A DNA stretch of 64,000 nucleotides from Billgrantia pellis (GCF_008297955.1 NZ_VTPY01000006.1:1-64000); one strand, 5' to 3'; positions 37,058 to 49,523 are shown, counted from the first letter of the stretch. Numbers and translations: made by a program. The notes: generated by a model not told the origin, from the sequence alone.

Positions 37058-38737
37058 ATGTCCTTTTCGTCCTCGCTTCATATCCTGACACGTCCGCGCT
37101 GGCTGTCGCTGATGGTCATCGGGTTCTGTCTGGGATATGCCATCATCGTTCTGACTCGCGTGCCCAGGTGGGGCCTGGCCCCGCTGATGCTGGCCTGGAT
37201 AGGGCTGGGGCTCTGGTTTCGCTGGGGAGCGGCACACAAGATGCCGCGCTCGGCCGCGACACGCCGATGGCCCTGGTCGCTGCTGCCCATCGCCCTGTGG
37301 GGGCTGTATCTTTATCTGACCGAGAGTTTCGGTATCGTCGATCTGAGCGCGGTCTTCTTCCATTTGCAGGCCGGTATGGCCGATCACGGCGGCGTCAGCC
37401 GCGTCGGGGCGGCCTTCTTCTATATCCTCAGCATGGCCCTTCTGCTGGCCTCGTTCACGTGGCTCGTGCGCCACGATTGCCACTGGCATCGCGGTGAGCC
37501 GCTCCTCGCCCTGGTGCTGCTGGCCAGCAATCCGCTGCTGTATGGCGTCGGTCAGCGCGGTGCCGCACTGGTGACCAAGCCGGGGGCCTGGCTGGAACGT
37601 CAGTACGTCGAACCGGTGATTCTCGAGGCACCGCGGGAGCCGCCCAACCTGCTGTTGATGTATCTCGAGAGCATCGAGCGAACCTACGCCGACCGCGAGC
37701 GCTTCGGCGACGCCTATGCCGACCTGGATGCCATCGGCGAACGTGGCCTGGTCTACGAGGGCATCACCCAGATCGACAATACCGGCTGGACCATGGCCGG
37801 TATGATCGCCAGTCAATGCGGCACGCCGCTGATGCCCGCCGGGTTGCTTCACGACCGTCAATTCTCGCCGCTGGAAAAGGTAGTACCCGGGATCGACTGC
37901 CTGGGAGATCTGCTCTCGGCACAGGGTTATCGGCTCACCTATCTGGGTGGCGCCAGCATCGCCTTCGCCGGCAAGGGGCTGTTCTACGAGGGGCATGGCT
38001 TCGATCGGGTCCTGGGTCGCGAGGAGCTGCAGCCCTTGCTCGACGACCCTGAATATGTCAACAACTGGGGCCTCTACGACGATTCGCTCTATGATTTCGC
38101 CCTTGAGGAGTTACGCCGTCTCGATGCGCAGGACGATCCGTGGGGGATGGTCAACCTATCGATCGCCGGTCACGCGCCCAACGGCTATCCCGCCCAAGCC
38201 TGTCTTGACCGCCAGGGCGAATTCGATGGAGTGGACATTCTCTACTCAGTGAAGTGCTCGGCCTGGCTGGCACGCGATTTCCTCGAACGCGCCGAGGCCG
38301 AGGGGCTGCTGAACAATACCGTCGTCGTCATTGCCAGCGATCACCTGACCATGCGGGTATCGGCCTGGGAGGCACTGATCGAAGGTGAACGCGACAATAC
38401 CCTGATACTGCTGGGCCCCGGCCTCCCCAACGAGCGAGCGCATCGCGAAGCCACCATGATCGACGTCTTTCCCACCATTCTCGAGGCCATGGGCTTTACC
38501 ATCGATTGGCATCGTGCCGGTCTCGGCGTGTCGCTGCTCTCCGACGCGCCCACGCTGATCGAGGAGCACGATAAGGAATTCCTCAATGACCGCATGCGGG
38601 AAGAGACCGCGCTCCAGGAACGGCTGTGGGAGGGCCTTGCCCCGTCGCAGCCGGAAGCCCCCGAACCGGAGCCCCCCGAACAGATCGTGGAGACGCCCGA
38701 CGATGCCACCGGCGAGGCGCCCGCCCAGGTGCAGTGA
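37058..38737 (+). CDS. OpgB-like phosphoglycerol transferase (sulfatase family, membrane)
   Basis: A 559-residue membrane enzyme: four to five N-terminal spans (to about residue 170), then a periplasmic alkaline-phosphatase-type domain. LLLMYLESIERTYADR holds the first metal ligands, and NTGWTMAGMIASQCGTPL closely matches OpgB/MdoB around its nucleophile Thr; later HAPNGYP and IASDHLTM complete the site. OpgB moves phosphoglycerol from phosphatidylglycerol onto osmoregulated glucans, but here the gene lies among core-oligosaccharide genes, so the acceptor may be LPS. The C-terminal tail is rich in Pro and Glu. Confidence 0.82.
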   Translation: MSFSSSLHILTRPRWLSLMVIGFCLGYAIIVLTRVPRWGLAPLMLAWIGLGLWFRWGAAHKMPRSAATRRWPWSLLPIALWGLYLYLTESFGIVDLSAVFFHLQAGMADHGGVSRVGAAFFYILSMALLLASFTWLVRHDCHWHRGEPLLALVLLASNPLLYGVGQRGAALVTKPGAWLERQYVEPVILEAPREPPNLLLMYLESIERTYADRERFGDAYADLDAIGERGLVYEGITQIDNTGWTMAGMIASQCGTPLMPAGLLHDRQFSPLEKVVPGIDCLGDLLSAQGYRLTYLGGASIAFAGKGLFYEGHGFDRVLGREELQPLLDDPEYVNNWGLYDDSLYDFALEELRRLDAQDDPWGMVNLSIAGHAPNGYPAQACLDRQGEFDGVDILYSVKCSAWLARDFLERAEAEGLLNNTVVVIASDHLTMRVSAWEALIEGERDNTLILLGPGLPNERAHREATMIDVFPTILEAMGFTIDWHRAGLGVSLLSDAPTLIEEHDKEFLNDRMREETALQERLWEGLAPSQPEAPEPEPPEQIVETPDDATGEAPAQVQ

Positions 38738-38742
38738 GCGAC

Positions 38743-39789
38743 TCAGCCGCGAGCGAGCACCTCCGCCGACGACGCCAGCAAGGCACCCAGCACCCGCTGC
38801 GGCGAGAGCTGTACCAGACAGTTGGTATGCCCGAGCGGACAGGTCCGCTCGAAGCAGGGGGAGCAGCTCAGCCCCAGGAAGTGGATCTTTGCGCTATCGG
38901 TCAGCGGCGGCGTATAGCCCGGCGACGAGGAGCCGTAGAGCGCATGCACGCGCGTACCGACCGCAGCGGCCACGTGCATCAGCCCCGAGTCGTTGGTCAC
39001 CACCTGCTGACAGTCGGCCAGCAGGTCCACGGCATCCGCCAGGCGGGTCTGGCCGCACAGGTTGTGCACGTGCACCAGTCCCTTGGCGATCGTCTCCCCC
39101 GCATCGGCGTCCTTGGGACCGCCCAGCACGCGCACCTCAAACCCCTCCGCCTCGAGGCGTCCGGCCAGTTCGCGAAAATGACCCAGCGGCCACTGCTTGG
39201 CGGGCCCGTACTCCGCGCCGGGCATCACGCCGATGGCCGGACGCGAGGTGAGCCCCAGCCGAATGCGCAGCTCGACCAGATTGCCGGGATCGACCCGCAA
39301 TCGGGGACGGGGAACAGGGAAGCCACCTGTCGACGCCTCGTCAGATGGCAGACCGAGGGCGACGAAGCGCTTCACGGTCTGATCCAGCACCTCCCTGTCC
39401 AGTTCACGGCGCTCGCTGATCAGGCCATAGCGCTGCTCCCCCGTGTATCCCACCCGCTTGGGTATGCGTGCCAGGAACGGCACCAGGGCCGACTTCCACG
39501 AGCGCGGCAGCACGATCGCCATGTCGAAACGTCCCCGTAGCCGGCGTGCCAGGGTACGTCGGGTTGTCCAGCCGAACTGGCCATGTTCCACGTCCAGCGC
39601 GATCGCCTCGTCCACCTCGGCCATGCGCGCCAGGATCGGCTGCGACCAGCTTGGGGCCACCACACCGATGCGACAGCGTGGATGGCGCTGTCTCAGCGTC
39701 ATGAACAGGCTCTGCGCCATAACCATGTCGCCCACCCAGGAAGGGCCGACCACCAGAATACGGGGCTCCAGGGTGGACGCCTGACTCAT
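38743..39789 (-). CDS. waaF: ADP-heptose:LPS heptosyltransferase II
   Basis: A 348-residue GT9 enzyme, the same length as E. coli WaaF. Visible are [19 protein letters not shown] at the N-terminus, [17 protein letters not shown] near residue 185, and [23 protein letters not shown] near 260, followed by the Cys-containing [13 protein letters not shown]. It adds the second heptose of the inner core. The ATG overlaps the hldD stop (ATGA). It converges with the OpgB-like gene with five bases between. Confidence 0.93.
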   Translation of the reverse strand: MSQASTLEPRILVVGPSWVGDMVMAQSLFMTLRQRHPRCRIGVVAPSWSQPILARMAEVDEAIALDVEHGQFGWTTRRTLARRLRGRFDMAIVLPRSWKSALVPFLARIPKRVGYTGEQRYGLISERRELDREVLDQTVKRFVALGLPSDEASTGGFPVPRPRLRVDPGNLVELRIRLGLTSRPAIGVMPGAEYGPAKQWPLGHFRELAGRLEAEGFEVRVLGGPKDADAGETIAKGLVHVHNLCGQTRLADAVDLLADCQQVVTNDSGLMHVAAAVGTRVHALYGSSSPGYTPPLTDSAKIHFLGLSCSPCFERTCPLGHTNCLVQLSPQRVLGALLASSAEVLARG

Positions 39790-40751
39790 GCAGCGGCTCC
39801 GCTCAGCCAGCCGAGATAGGCCTTGACGCCCTCGGCCACACTGCGGAACTCGCGTTCGTAGCCGGCCTCGCGCAGTCTCGAAATGTCGGCTCGGGTGTAG
39901 CTCTGGTAACGCCCCTTGAGCTCGTCGGGAAAATCGATGTACTCGATCCGCCCACGCCCGTGGAAGTCGATCACCGCCTCCCCAATGGCCTTGAACGGCT
40001 CGGCGCGACCGGAGCCAAGATTGAAGATACCCGACTTGTCGGGATGCTCGAGGAACCATAGGTTGACATCCACCACGTCGCCCACGTAGACGAAATCACG
40101 ACTCTGCATGCCCGCCTCATAGCCGTCCCAGGCGCCGAACAGCTTGAGGTCCTGGCCCGCACCGATCTGGGTTTGGTGGTGGTAGGCGACGCTGGCCATC
40201 TTGCCCTTGTGCTGCTCGCGGGGACCGTAGACGTTGAAGTAGCGAAACCCCACCACCTGGCTGGTCAGTTCGTTCCAGTGCTGACGCACATACTGGTCGA
40301 ATAACAGCTTGGAATAGCCGTAGACGTTGAGCGGTTTTTCGTATTCGGGCGCCTCGCGAAATACCTGGCTGCCGCCATAGGTCGCCGCCGACGAGGCGTA
40401 GAGGAAGGGAATGCCCTGCTGCTGGCAGTAATGCAGCAGCACCTTGGAATATTCGAAATTGTTATCGAGCATGAAGCGCCCGTCCCACTCGGTGGTATCC
40501 GAGCAGGCACCCTCGTGGAAGATCGCCTCGATCCGCGGCAGTCGCGAGGGTTCACCGCGCAGCGCCGCCTCGACACGAGCGCGGAAATCGTCCTTGTCAA
40601 GGTAATCGCCGAGGGTGCAATCCGCCAGGTTGACGAACTTCGTGCCATCGCGCAGGTCGTCGACGACCAGCACGTCGTACCGTCCGCGCTCGTTGAGAGC
40701 CTTGACCAGATTCGAGCCGATGAAACCGGCGCCACCTGTCACTACGATCAT
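39786..40751 (-). CDS. hldD: ADP-L-glycero-D-manno-heptose 6-epimerase
   Basis: A 321-residue extended short-chain dehydrogenase. The NADP site is [16 protein letters not shown], with SSAATYGG near residue 117, the catalytic [11 protein letters not shown] near 140, and [23 protein letters not shown] near 170, which is diagnostic of HldD. It converts ADP-D-glycero- to ADP-L-glycero-D-manno-heptose, the donor for WaaC and WaaF. GAGG lies 8 bases before ATG 40751. It diverges from glyQ. Confidence 0.96.
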   Translation of the reverse strand: MIVVTGGAGFIGSNLVKALNERGRYDVLVVDDLRDGTKFVNLADCTLGDYLDKDDFRARVEAALRGEPSRLPRIEAIFHEGACSDTTEWDGRFMLDNNFEYSKVLLHYCQQQGIPFLYASSAATYGGSQVFREAPEYEKPLNVYGYSKLLFDQYVRQHWNELTSQVVGFRYFNVYGPREQHKGKMASVAYHHQTQIGAGQDLKLFGAWDGYEAGMQSRDFVYVGDVVDVNLWFLEHPDKSGIFNLGSGRAEPFKAIGEAVIDFHGRGRIEYIDFPDELKGRYQSYTRADISRLREAGYEREFRSVAEGVKAYLGWLSGAAA

Positions 40752-40849
40752 TATGAACCTCGCTGGGCGCAAGCGCTGCGCCTATAACCGATGTGCCTGT
40801 GATTGTATACTTGACGCCCTGTGAATTCATGGCCAACGGTGCTTCCGCA

Positions 40850-41869
40850 ATGACTCCCTCGCCAAACCCGTCGCAGACGCTCTCGACACCCACGTCGACC
40901 TCGGCATCAGGGTCGACGCCAGACGTGACCACCTTTCAGGGGCTGATACTCGCCCTGCAGCAGTACTGGGCCGAACAAGGCTGTGTGGTGCTCCAACCAC
41001 TGGACATGGAGGTCGGCGCCGGCACCTTCCATCCCGCCACCTTCCTGCGCTCCATCGGTCCCGAATCCTGGAACGCCGCCTACGTCCAGCCCTCCCGACG
41101 CCCTACCGATGGCCGCTACGGCGAGAATCCCAACCGGCTGCAGCATTACTACCAGTTTCAGGTGGTGATGAAGCCTTCTCCGGACGACCTGCAGGAACGC
41201 TACCTCGGGTCATTGGAGCGCCTTGGCCTAGACCCCCTGGTCCATGACATCCGCTTCGTCGAGGACAATTGGGAATCCCCTACCCTGGGCGCCTGGGGGC
41301 TCGGCTGGGAGGTCTGGCTCAATGGCATGGAAGTGACCCAGTTCACCTATTTCCAGCAGGCGGGCGGACTCGAATGCTATCCCGTAACCGGCGAGCTGAC
41401 CTATGGTCTCGAGCGTATCGCCATGTACCTGCAGGATGTCGATAGCGTCTACGATCTGGTCTGGACCATCGCCCCGGATGGCGCCAAGGTCACCTACGGC
41501 GACGTCTATCTGCAGAACGAGCGCGAGCAGTCGGCCTACAACTTCGAGCACGCCGACGTGCCGGCGCTGTTCGCCGCTTTCGACCATCATGAACGCGAAT
41601 GCACCAAGCTGCTCGAGGCTGGCTTATCGTTGCCGGCCTACGAGCAGGTGCTCAAGGCTTCGCACACCTTCAACCTGCTCGATGCGCGCCATGCCATCTC
41701 CGTCACCGAGCGGCAGCGCTTCATCCTGCGGGTACGCACCATGGCCCGCGACGTGGCTCATGCCTACTATGCCTCGCGCAAGGCTGCCGGTTTTCCGCTG
41801 GCGTCCGAGGCGCTGCGCCAGGAACTGCTGGCCAACGAGACGACCGCCGAACAGGGAGGAGACGCGTGA
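40850..41869 (+). CDS. glyQ: Glycyl-tRNA synthetase alpha subunit
   Basis: The class II catalytic subunit, with [53 protein letters not shown] and [13 protein letters not shown], all as in E. coli GlyQ. The N-terminal 25 residues (Ser/Thr/Pro-rich) are extra. The start is uncertain: ATG 40850 gives 339 residues, ATG 40829 adds seven, and neither has a clear ribosome site. A possible -10 (TATACT, 40806-40811) would give a short leader. It is coupled to glyS by a one-base overlap. Confidence 0.94.
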   Translation: MTPSPNPSQTLSTPTSTSASGSTPDVTTFQGLILALQQYWAEQGCVVLQPLDMEVGAGTFHPATFLRSIGPESWNAAYVQPSRRPTDGRYGENPNRLQHYYQFQVVMKPSPDDLQERYLGSLERLGLDPLVHDIRFVEDNWESPTLGAWGLGWEVWLNGMEVTQFTYFQQAGGLECYPVTGELTYGLERIAMYLQDVDSVYDLVWTIAPDGAKVTYGDVYLQNEREQSAYNFEHADVPALFAAFDHHERECTKLLEAGLSLPAYEQVLKASHTFNLLDARHAISVTERQRFILRVRTMARDVAHAYYASRKAAGFPLASEALRQELLANETTAEQGGDA

Positions 41870-43935
41870 TGGCCGCCACCACTCTATTGATCGAACTGGG
41901 CGTCGAGGAGCTGCCGCCAGGCGCTATCGATAGCCTCTCCGACGCCCTTGCCGACGGCATCCACCGAGGCCTTACCGAGGCAGAGGTCGATTTCGGCGAG
42001 ATCCGCGCCTACGCCACGCCGCGGCGGCTGGCGGTGCAAGTCGCCGAGCTCGGCGACAAGCAGCCTGATCGCGAAATCGAGCGTCGCGGCCCCGCGCTCG
42101 CCGCCGCCTTCAAAGATGGCCAACCGACCAAGGCCGCCGAAGGTTTCGCCCGCTCCTGCGGCGTGTCCGTGACCGAGCTGGTCCACCTGGAGACCGACAA
42201 GGGCACCTGGCTCGGCTATCGCGAGCGGCAGCAGGGTGAAACCACCACTGTCCTATTGCCCGCCATCGTCGACAAGGCCATTGCCGGCCTGCCGGTGCCC
42301 AAGAACATGCGCTGGGGAGCCTCTCGAGTCGAATTCTCGCGCCCCGTGCACTGGCTGGTGATGCTCTACGGCAGTGACGTGGTCGACGCCGAGCTGCTGG
42401 GCCTCAGGTCCGGCCGCACCACTCGTGGGCATCGCTTCCACGCCCCCGACCCTATCGAGCTGGCTCACGCCGATGACTACCTCGACGTTCTCGAGCACGC
42501 CTGGGTGCTGGCCGACCGCAACCTGCGACGCGAGCGCATTCGCGAACAGGTACTGGCCGAGGCCGAAGTCCAGGAGGCCAAGGCAGTCATCGACGAGGAG
42601 CTGTTGGGCGAAGTCAGCGGCCTGGTCGAGTGGCCGGTGGCCCTGGCCGGTAGCTTCGACGAGCGCTTTCTGGAAGTGCCCGCGGAGTGCCTGATCTCCT
42701 CGATGAAGGCCAATCAAAAGTACTTCCACCTGCTCGACGAAAAGGGCCGTCTCAAGCCGCTGTTCATCACCATTGCCAACATCGATAGCCATGAGCCGCA
42801 GCGAGTCGTGGAGGGCAACGAGAAGGTGATACGTCCGCGCCTTGCCGACGCCGCTTTCTTCTACGACACCGACCGCAAGCAACCGTTGGCCGCACGCATC
42901 GACGGCCTGGCCAGTGTGGTCTTTCAGAAACAGCTCGGCACGCTGGCCGACAAGGCACACCGTAGTGCCGCTGTAGCCGCCTTCATCGCCGGACGCATCG
43001 GCGGTAACGTGGCCCAGGCAAGACGCGCCGCCGAATTGGCCAAGTGCGACCTGGTAACCGAGATGGTGCTCGAATTTCCCGAACTGCAAGGCATCATGGG
43101 CCGCTACTATGCGACCCACGACGGCGAGCCCGCTGAGGTGGCCCAGGCGCTCGAGGAGCAGTACCTGCCCCGCTTCGCCGGCGATGCCATCCCCCAGACC
43201 CCGGCGGGGCAGGCATTGGCACTGGCCGACCGCCTGGATACGCTTACGGGTATCTTCGGTATCGGACAGCGGCCGAGCGGCACCAAGGATCCGTTCGCCT
43301 TGCGCCGCGCCGCCATCGGTGTGCTCAATATCATGATCAAGGGCGAGCTGGACCTGAACCTACGCGAGCTGCTTGAACTGGCCGCCGCTCAGCACCGGGA
43401 TCTCCCCTATGCAGAGAACCTGGTCGAGGAGGTGCTAGGCTACATGCTCGACCGTTTCCGCGCCTGGGGGCAGGACGAAGGCATTCCCGCCGAGGTCTAT
43501 CTGGCGGTGCGAGCCCGCCCGGTCACCAAGCCGCTGGATTTCGCTCGCCGCTTACGGGCCGTTCATGCCTTCACTCAGCGCGAGGAAGCCGCTGCCTTAG
43601 CGGCCGCCAACAAGCGGGTTTCCAATATCCTGGCCAAACAGGCCGACGAAGTCAGCCGCCAAGTTGACGTCAGCCAGCTGCAGGAGCCCGCCGAGCAGGC
43701 CCTGTACGATGCCGTCTCGTCGAGTCGCGGACGCGTCATGCCGCTGTTCGCCGAGGGGCGCTACCACGAAGCGCTGGATATCCTTGCGGGACTGCGGACT
43801 CCGGTGGATGGTTTCTTCGATGATGTCATGGTCATGGCCGAGAAGGACACCATTCGCCGCAACCGGCTGGCGTTGCTGTCCGATCTGCAAGCCCTGTTTC
43901 TCGAAGTCGCCGATATCGCCCTGCTGCAGCAGTAG
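41869..43935 (+). CDS. glyS: Glycyl-tRNA synthetase beta subunit
   Basis: A 688-residue subunit (E. coli 689) that recognises tRNA-Gly. It starts TLLIELGVEELPP and includes PKNMRWG, SMKANQKYFHL, HRSAAVAAFIAGRIGG with an HD-like domain near 350-450, and a C-terminal anticodon-binding region (AEGRYHEALDILAGLRTPVDGFFDDVMVM). GGGAGGAG lies 8 bases before ATG 41869, which shares one base with the glyQ stop. The unit ends at a strong terminator at 43952. Confidence 0.97.
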   Translation: MAATTLLIELGVEELPPGAIDSLSDALADGIHRGLTEAEVDFGEIRAYATPRRLAVQVAELGDKQPDREIERRGPALAAAFKDGQPTKAAEGFARSCGVSVTELVHLETDKGTWLGYRERQQGETTTVLLPAIVDKAIAGLPVPKNMRWGASRVEFSRPVHWLVMLYGSDVVDAELLGLRSGRTTRGHRFHAPDPIELAHADDYLDVLEHAWVLADRNLRRERIREQVLAEAEVQEAKAVIDEELLGEVSGLVEWPVALAGSFDERFLEVPAECLISSMKANQKYFHLLDEKGRLKPLFITIANIDSHEPQRVVEGNEKVIRPRLADAAFFYDTDRKQPLAARIDGLASVVFQKQLGTLADKAHRSAAVAAFIAGRIGGNVAQARRAAELAKCDLVTEMVLEFPELQGIMGRYYATHDGEPAEVAQALEEQYLPRFAGDAIPQTPAGQALALADRLDTLTGIFGIGQRPSGTKDPFALRRAAIGVLNIMIKGELDLNLRELLELAAAQHRDLPYAENLVEEVLGYMLDRFRAWGQDEGIPAEVYLAVRARPVTKPLDFARRLRAVHAFTQREEAAALAAANKRVSNILAKQADEVSRQVDVSQLQEPAEQALYDAVSSSRGRVMPLFAEGRYHEALDILAGLRTPVDGFFDDVMVMAEKDTIRRNRLALLSDLQALFLEVADIALLQQ

Positions 43936-43951
43936 CGACTCGGCCCTCTCC

Positions 43952-43988
43952 AGGCCGGCAAGCCCTCCCGGGCTCGCCGGCCTTTTTT
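43952..43988 (+). terminator. glyS intrinsic terminator
   Basis: A long GC stem (AGGCCGGC ... GCCGGCCT with an inner AGCCC/GGGCT pair) ends in six T residues. It sits 17 bases after the glyS stop and directly before the first parS-like site. Confidence 0.9.
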
Positions 43989-43993
43989 CGTCA

Positions 43994-44009
43994 TGTTCCA
44001 TGTGAAACA
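43994..44009. other. parS-like ParB site A
   Basis: TGTTCCATGTGAAACA, matching the ParB site consensus TGTTNCACGTGAAACA at all but one position (T for C in the centre). It is in the glyS-gmhB gap. Confidence 0.7.
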
Positions 44010-44040
44010 TTCCGCCGGATCAGAGCGTCTTGGCAGGAGG

Positions 44041-44056
44041 CGTTTCACGTGAAACA
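44041..44056. other. parS ParB site B
   Basis: CGTTTCACGTGAAACA, with the full 14-bp palindrome GTTTCACGTGAAAC at 44042-44055. It is 47 bases from site A, upstream of gmhB. Confidence 0.88.
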
Positions 44057-44090
44057 CTAGTGATCAAGCGACTACTTGCAGGACTTCACG

Positions 44091-44654
44091 ATGCCCTACG
44101 ATGCGTCCCGAATCGTCATTCTCGATCGAGATGGTGTCATCAACCGGGACTCCGAGGCTTATATCAAATCGCTGGAAGAGTGGCAGCCCTATCCTTCCTC
44201 CATCGAAGCCATTGCACGCCTGACCCGTGCAGGCCTGACCGTGGCCGTCGCAACCAACCAGTCGGGAATCGCACGCGGCTTCTATGATGAGGCCACGCTG
44301 TCACTGATGCATGCGGAGCTTCGGCGTCGCGTCCAGGAAGCCGGTGGTAACATCGCTCACATCGCCTACTGTCCGCATGGGCCTGGTGACGCTTGCGATT
44401 GCCGGAAACCGCTGCCGGGCCTACTGGAACAGATCCGAGAGGCGCTGGGACTGGATAATTTAAAGGGCAGTTGGATGGTAGGCGACAGCCTGCGCGACCT
44501 ACAGGCCGGCGAACCCATGGGCTGCCGTCCGGTATTGGTCAGGACCGGCAAGGGCAGCCAGACCGAGGCCAAGGGGGTGGGTCTGGAAGGTACGCTTGTC
44601 TTCGACGATCTGGCCGGCTTCACCGACTGGTTGCTCGCAAACGAGCGACCGTAG
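44091..44654 (+). CDS. gmhB: D-glycero-beta-D-manno-heptose 1,7-bisphosphate 7-phosphatase
   Basis: A 187-residue HAD phosphatase. It has the nucleophile motif ILDRDGVINRD at residue 8, ATNQSGIARGF near 47, the zinc loop CPHGPGDACDC near 93 characteristic of GmhB, and VGDSLRDLQAG near 125. It dephosphorylates the HldE product to heptose 1-phosphate. I prefer ATG 44091 (AGGA 7-8 bases upstream) to a TTG at 44076. Position between glyS and gyrB is common in pseudomonads and halomonads. Confidence 0.93.
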   Translation: MPYDASRIVILDRDGVINRDSEAYIKSLEEWQPYPSSIEAIARLTRAGLTVAVATNQSGIARGFYDEATLSLMHAELRRRVQEAGGNIAHIAYCPHGPGDACDCRKPLPGLLEQIREALGLDNLKGSWMVGDSLRDLQAGEPMGCRPVLVRTGKGSQTEAKGVGLEGTLVFDDLAGFTDWLLANERP

Positions 44655-44694
44655 ATCAACTGCGGTAGAGCGTAGCGCCAATAGAGAGCGTAAA

Positions 44695-44720
44695 AAAGGC
44701 CAGCGTTTGCGCTGGCCTTT
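44695..44720. terminator. Bidirectional terminator between gmhB and gyrB
   Basis: An 11-bp stem, AAAGGCCAGCG with CGCTGGCCTTT, with a 4-base loop. T-runs occur in both directions (TTTTCTTTTT on plus, A6 run at 44692 giving T6 on minus), so it can end both gmhB and gyrB transcripts. Confidence 0.92.
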
Positions 44721-44766
44721 TCTTTTTACCGGTCATGCTCCCCTACCGGCGGCATCCCTCTGACGA

Positions 44767-44782
44767 TGTTCCACGTGAAACG
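44767..44782. other. parS ParB site C
   Basis: TGTTCCACGTGAAACG, one mismatch to the consensus at the last base, nine bases after the gyrB stop side. Confidence 0.85.
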
Positions 44783-44790
44783 TTTTAGCC

Positions 44791-47214
<2,424 letters not shown>

Positions 47215-48339
47215 CTACTCCGTCGTGAAGTCTAACCGTGCCTGCGGCACGAGCTGCCCTGCTCCCGCATTGCTGTGTTTCACGTGAAACATTGTCAGCG
47301 GCGTATGAGACTGCCATGTCTCCGCCAGGGCGTCATGTTCGACACTTGTAATGAATGCTTGGCACTGCATCGCCTCGAGCAGGCGGCAAAAGACACGCCG
47401 ATGTTCGGCATCCAACTCGGCCGGGAGATCGTCGACCAGGTACAAGCAGCGACGTCCGGTCGTCTGCTCGAGCAGGCGGCCTTGGGCCAGCTTGAGCGCA
47501 CTGACGACCAGCTTCTGTTGGCCGCGCGATAACACTTCGACCGCCGGGTGCCGACCCAGGCGGATGCGCAGGTCGGCACGCTGAGGGCCATTTTGGGTAA
47601 AGCTCATCTGGTGATCCGTCCCTCGCCCCTGTTCGAGAACTTCCAGCAGGCTTCGCTGTGGATCCCAGCCTCGCGAATAACGCAGCGTGAGCGCAGGCAA
47701 TTCAAGCAACCGGTGCAAGGTCTCCTCGAAGACTGGCACAAAGGCCGTCATCCACTCACGCCGAAAAAGGTCGACCCGCTCGCCCCACAGTGCCAACTCC
47801 CTCTCCCAGGCGGACAGGGCATTGACGTCTATTCTATCACGCCTGAGCAAGGCATTCCGATGCTTCAGCGCGCGGCGCGTCCGACGCCATGCATCGAAAA
47901 AGCCGTGTTTCATGTGAAACACACCCCAATCGAGAAACTCACGACGCCCAGCCGGACTCCCCTCCAGCAGACGAAAGGCATCGGGATTGACGAGCTGGAG
48001 CGGAAGCGCTTCGATCAATTGCGCCAGTCGAGCTACCCGCTCGCCCCCCAGGCGCATCTCGAGTTCTGACGTATCGCGTGATCGCCGTACGCCCATGGGC
48101 AGTGCCGGCTCGCCCTGAAGGCGCGCAAACAAGGTCATGACCGAGGCGTCGTGGGCAATGACATTCTTGAGCTGGCGCGTGCGAAAGGACCGCCCCATGC
48201 CCAAAACGTGAATGCCCTCGAGCAGGCTGGTCTTGCCACTGCCGTTGGGCCCCACGATCAAATTGATTCCCGGGCTGGGCGAGAAATCAAGCGCCTCGAG
48301 ATTACGCAGCCCGCTGAAAGCCAGACGCTCAAGTAACAT
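47215..48339 (-). CDS. recF: DNA replication and repair protein RecF
   Basis: A 374-residue SMC-like ATPase that loads RecA at gaps. It has the Walker A GPNGSGKTSLLEGI near residue 30, the ABC signature VLSRGQQKLVV near 270 and Walker B LYLVDDLPAELD near 305. Two parS sites lie inside the gene and are read as VFHMKH (mid-protein) and MFHVKH (near the C-terminus). The start is uncertain between ATG 48339 and GTG 48351. The last about 20 residues, after the parS-coded segment, look poorly conserved. Confidence 0.95.
   Translation of the reverse strand: MLLERLAFSGLRNLEALDFSPSPGINLIVGPNGSGKTSLLEGIHVLGMGRSFRTRQLKNVIAHDASVMTLFARLQGEPALPMGVRRSRDTSELEMRLGGERVARLAQLIEALPLQLVNPDAFRLLEGSPAGRREFLDWGVFHMKHGFFDAWRRTRRALKHRNALLRRDRIDVNALSAWERELALWGERVDLFRREWMTAFVPVFEETLHRLLELPALTLRYSRGWDPQRSLLEVLEQGRGTDHQMSFTQNGPQRADLRIRLGRHPAVEVLSRGQQKLVVSALKLAQGRLLEQTTGRRCLYLVDDLPAELDAEHRRVFCRLLEAMQCQAFITSVEHDALAETWQSHTPLTMFHVKHSNAGAGQLVPQARLDFTTE
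47276..47291. other. parS ParB site D, inside recF
   Basis: TGTTTCACGTGAAACA, a perfect 16-bp palindrome matching the parS consensus exactly. On the coding strand it gives the recF codons for MFHVKH. Confidence 0.92.
47906..47921. other. parS-like ParB site E, inside recF
   Basis: TGTTTCATGTGAAACA, one central transition from the consensus. It is read in recF as VFHMKH, in the middle of the protein. Confidence 0.7.
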
Positions 48340-48419
48340 ACTGCGAGGCACTCGGCAGGTGGCGCTCCGCTGCGCCGACGTCGCCGGACGCGCAGCAAAA
48401 AACGGGGAAAAGCAGCGCC

Positions 48420-49523
48420 TCAGAGGCGCATCGGCATGACGACATAAAGGGCATCGCCGCCACCAGGCTCCTCCATCAAAGCACTGCTGCTCGAATCGGC
48501 CAGGGTCATCTGAACCCTGTCTTCGCCAAGAACATTGAGTACGTCAATGAGATAGCCGACATTGAAGCCTATCTCCAGCGAGTCGCCGCCATATTCAACC
48601 GCCACGTTCTCTTCGGCCTCCTCCTGCTCCGGATTATTGGCCATCACCTGCAGATTGCCTTCCTGGAGGTGCAACCGAACGCCGCGATACTTCTCGTTCG
48701 AAAGAATTGAAGTGCGAGACAACACCTGTCGCAGCTCGGCGCGTTCGGCAATGAAGACCTTGTCACCGCCGCGGGGAACCACACGCTCATAGTCGGGGAA
48801 CTTGCCGTCGACCAGCTTTGAGGTGAAAGTGAAATCACCGGTATGCGCCCGCACGTGGCTGGCACTTAGCGTCAGGGTCACCGGCTCGTCGCTGTCATCG
48901 AGCAGACGCACCAGCTCGAGCACCCCCTTGCGCGGCACGATCAGCTTGCGTGCCGGCTCGACCGAAATCTCCGACGGCCGCGAACAAACCGCCAACCGAT
49001 GGCCATCGGTCGCCACAGTACGCACCAGATTGGAGCGCAGCTCCAGCAGCATGCCATTGAGATAGTAGCGTACGTCCTGCTGTGCCATGGCGAAGGAGGT
49101 GGCATCGATGAGATGCTTGAGCGTGCCCCGCGGCAGGCTCAGCTCCAGGTCGCCGGCTGTATCCTCGATATTGGGGAACTCCGCCACCGGCAGCGTCGAT
49201 AGGGTGAAACGCGAGCGACCGCTACGCAGCACGGCGCGCCCTTCTTCCAAACTGAAATGAAGCTCTGCCTGATCGGGCAAGGACTTGCAGATATCCATCA
49301 GCTTACGGGCAGGCACGGTCACGGCACCCGGTACCTCGACCTGTGATGCCGCCGTACGGCCGATCAGCTCCACTTCAAGATCGGTGCCGGTCAGAGCCAC
49401 CTGTTCCTGATCCACCTGGATCAGCACATTGGACAGCACGGGTAAAGTCTGGCGGCGCTCCACTACGCCGGCCACCAGGGCCAGCGGCCGGAGCAGTGCC
49501 TCGCGGGTAATGGAAAATCTCAT
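48420..49523 (-). CDS. dnaN: DNA polymerase III beta sliding clamp
   Basis: A 367-residue clamp protein (E. coli 366) that encircles DNA and tethers polymerase. It starts MRFSITREALLRPLALVAG, has the three-domain repeat pattern (RFTLSTLPVAEFPNIE near residue 130) and ends with the conserved VMPMRL. It lies between dnaA and recF on the same strand. Confidence 0.98.
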   Translation of the reverse strand: MRFSITREALLRPLALVAGVVERRQTLPVLSNVLIQVDQEQVALTGTDLEVELIGRTAASQVEVPGAVTVPARKLMDICKSLPDQAELHFSLEEGRAVLRSGRSRFTLSTLPVAEFPNIEDTAGDLELSLPRGTLKHLIDATSFAMAQQDVRYYLNGMLLELRSNLVRTVATDGHRLAVCSRPSEISVEPARKLIVPRKGVLELVRLLDDSDEPVTLTLSASHVRAHTGDFTFTSKLVDGKFPDYERVVPRGGDKVFIAERAELRQVLSRTSILSNEKYRGVRLHLQEGNLQVMANNPEQEEAEENVAVEYGGDSLEIGFNVGYLIDVLNVLGEDRVQMTLADSSSSALMEEPGGGDALYVVMPMRL

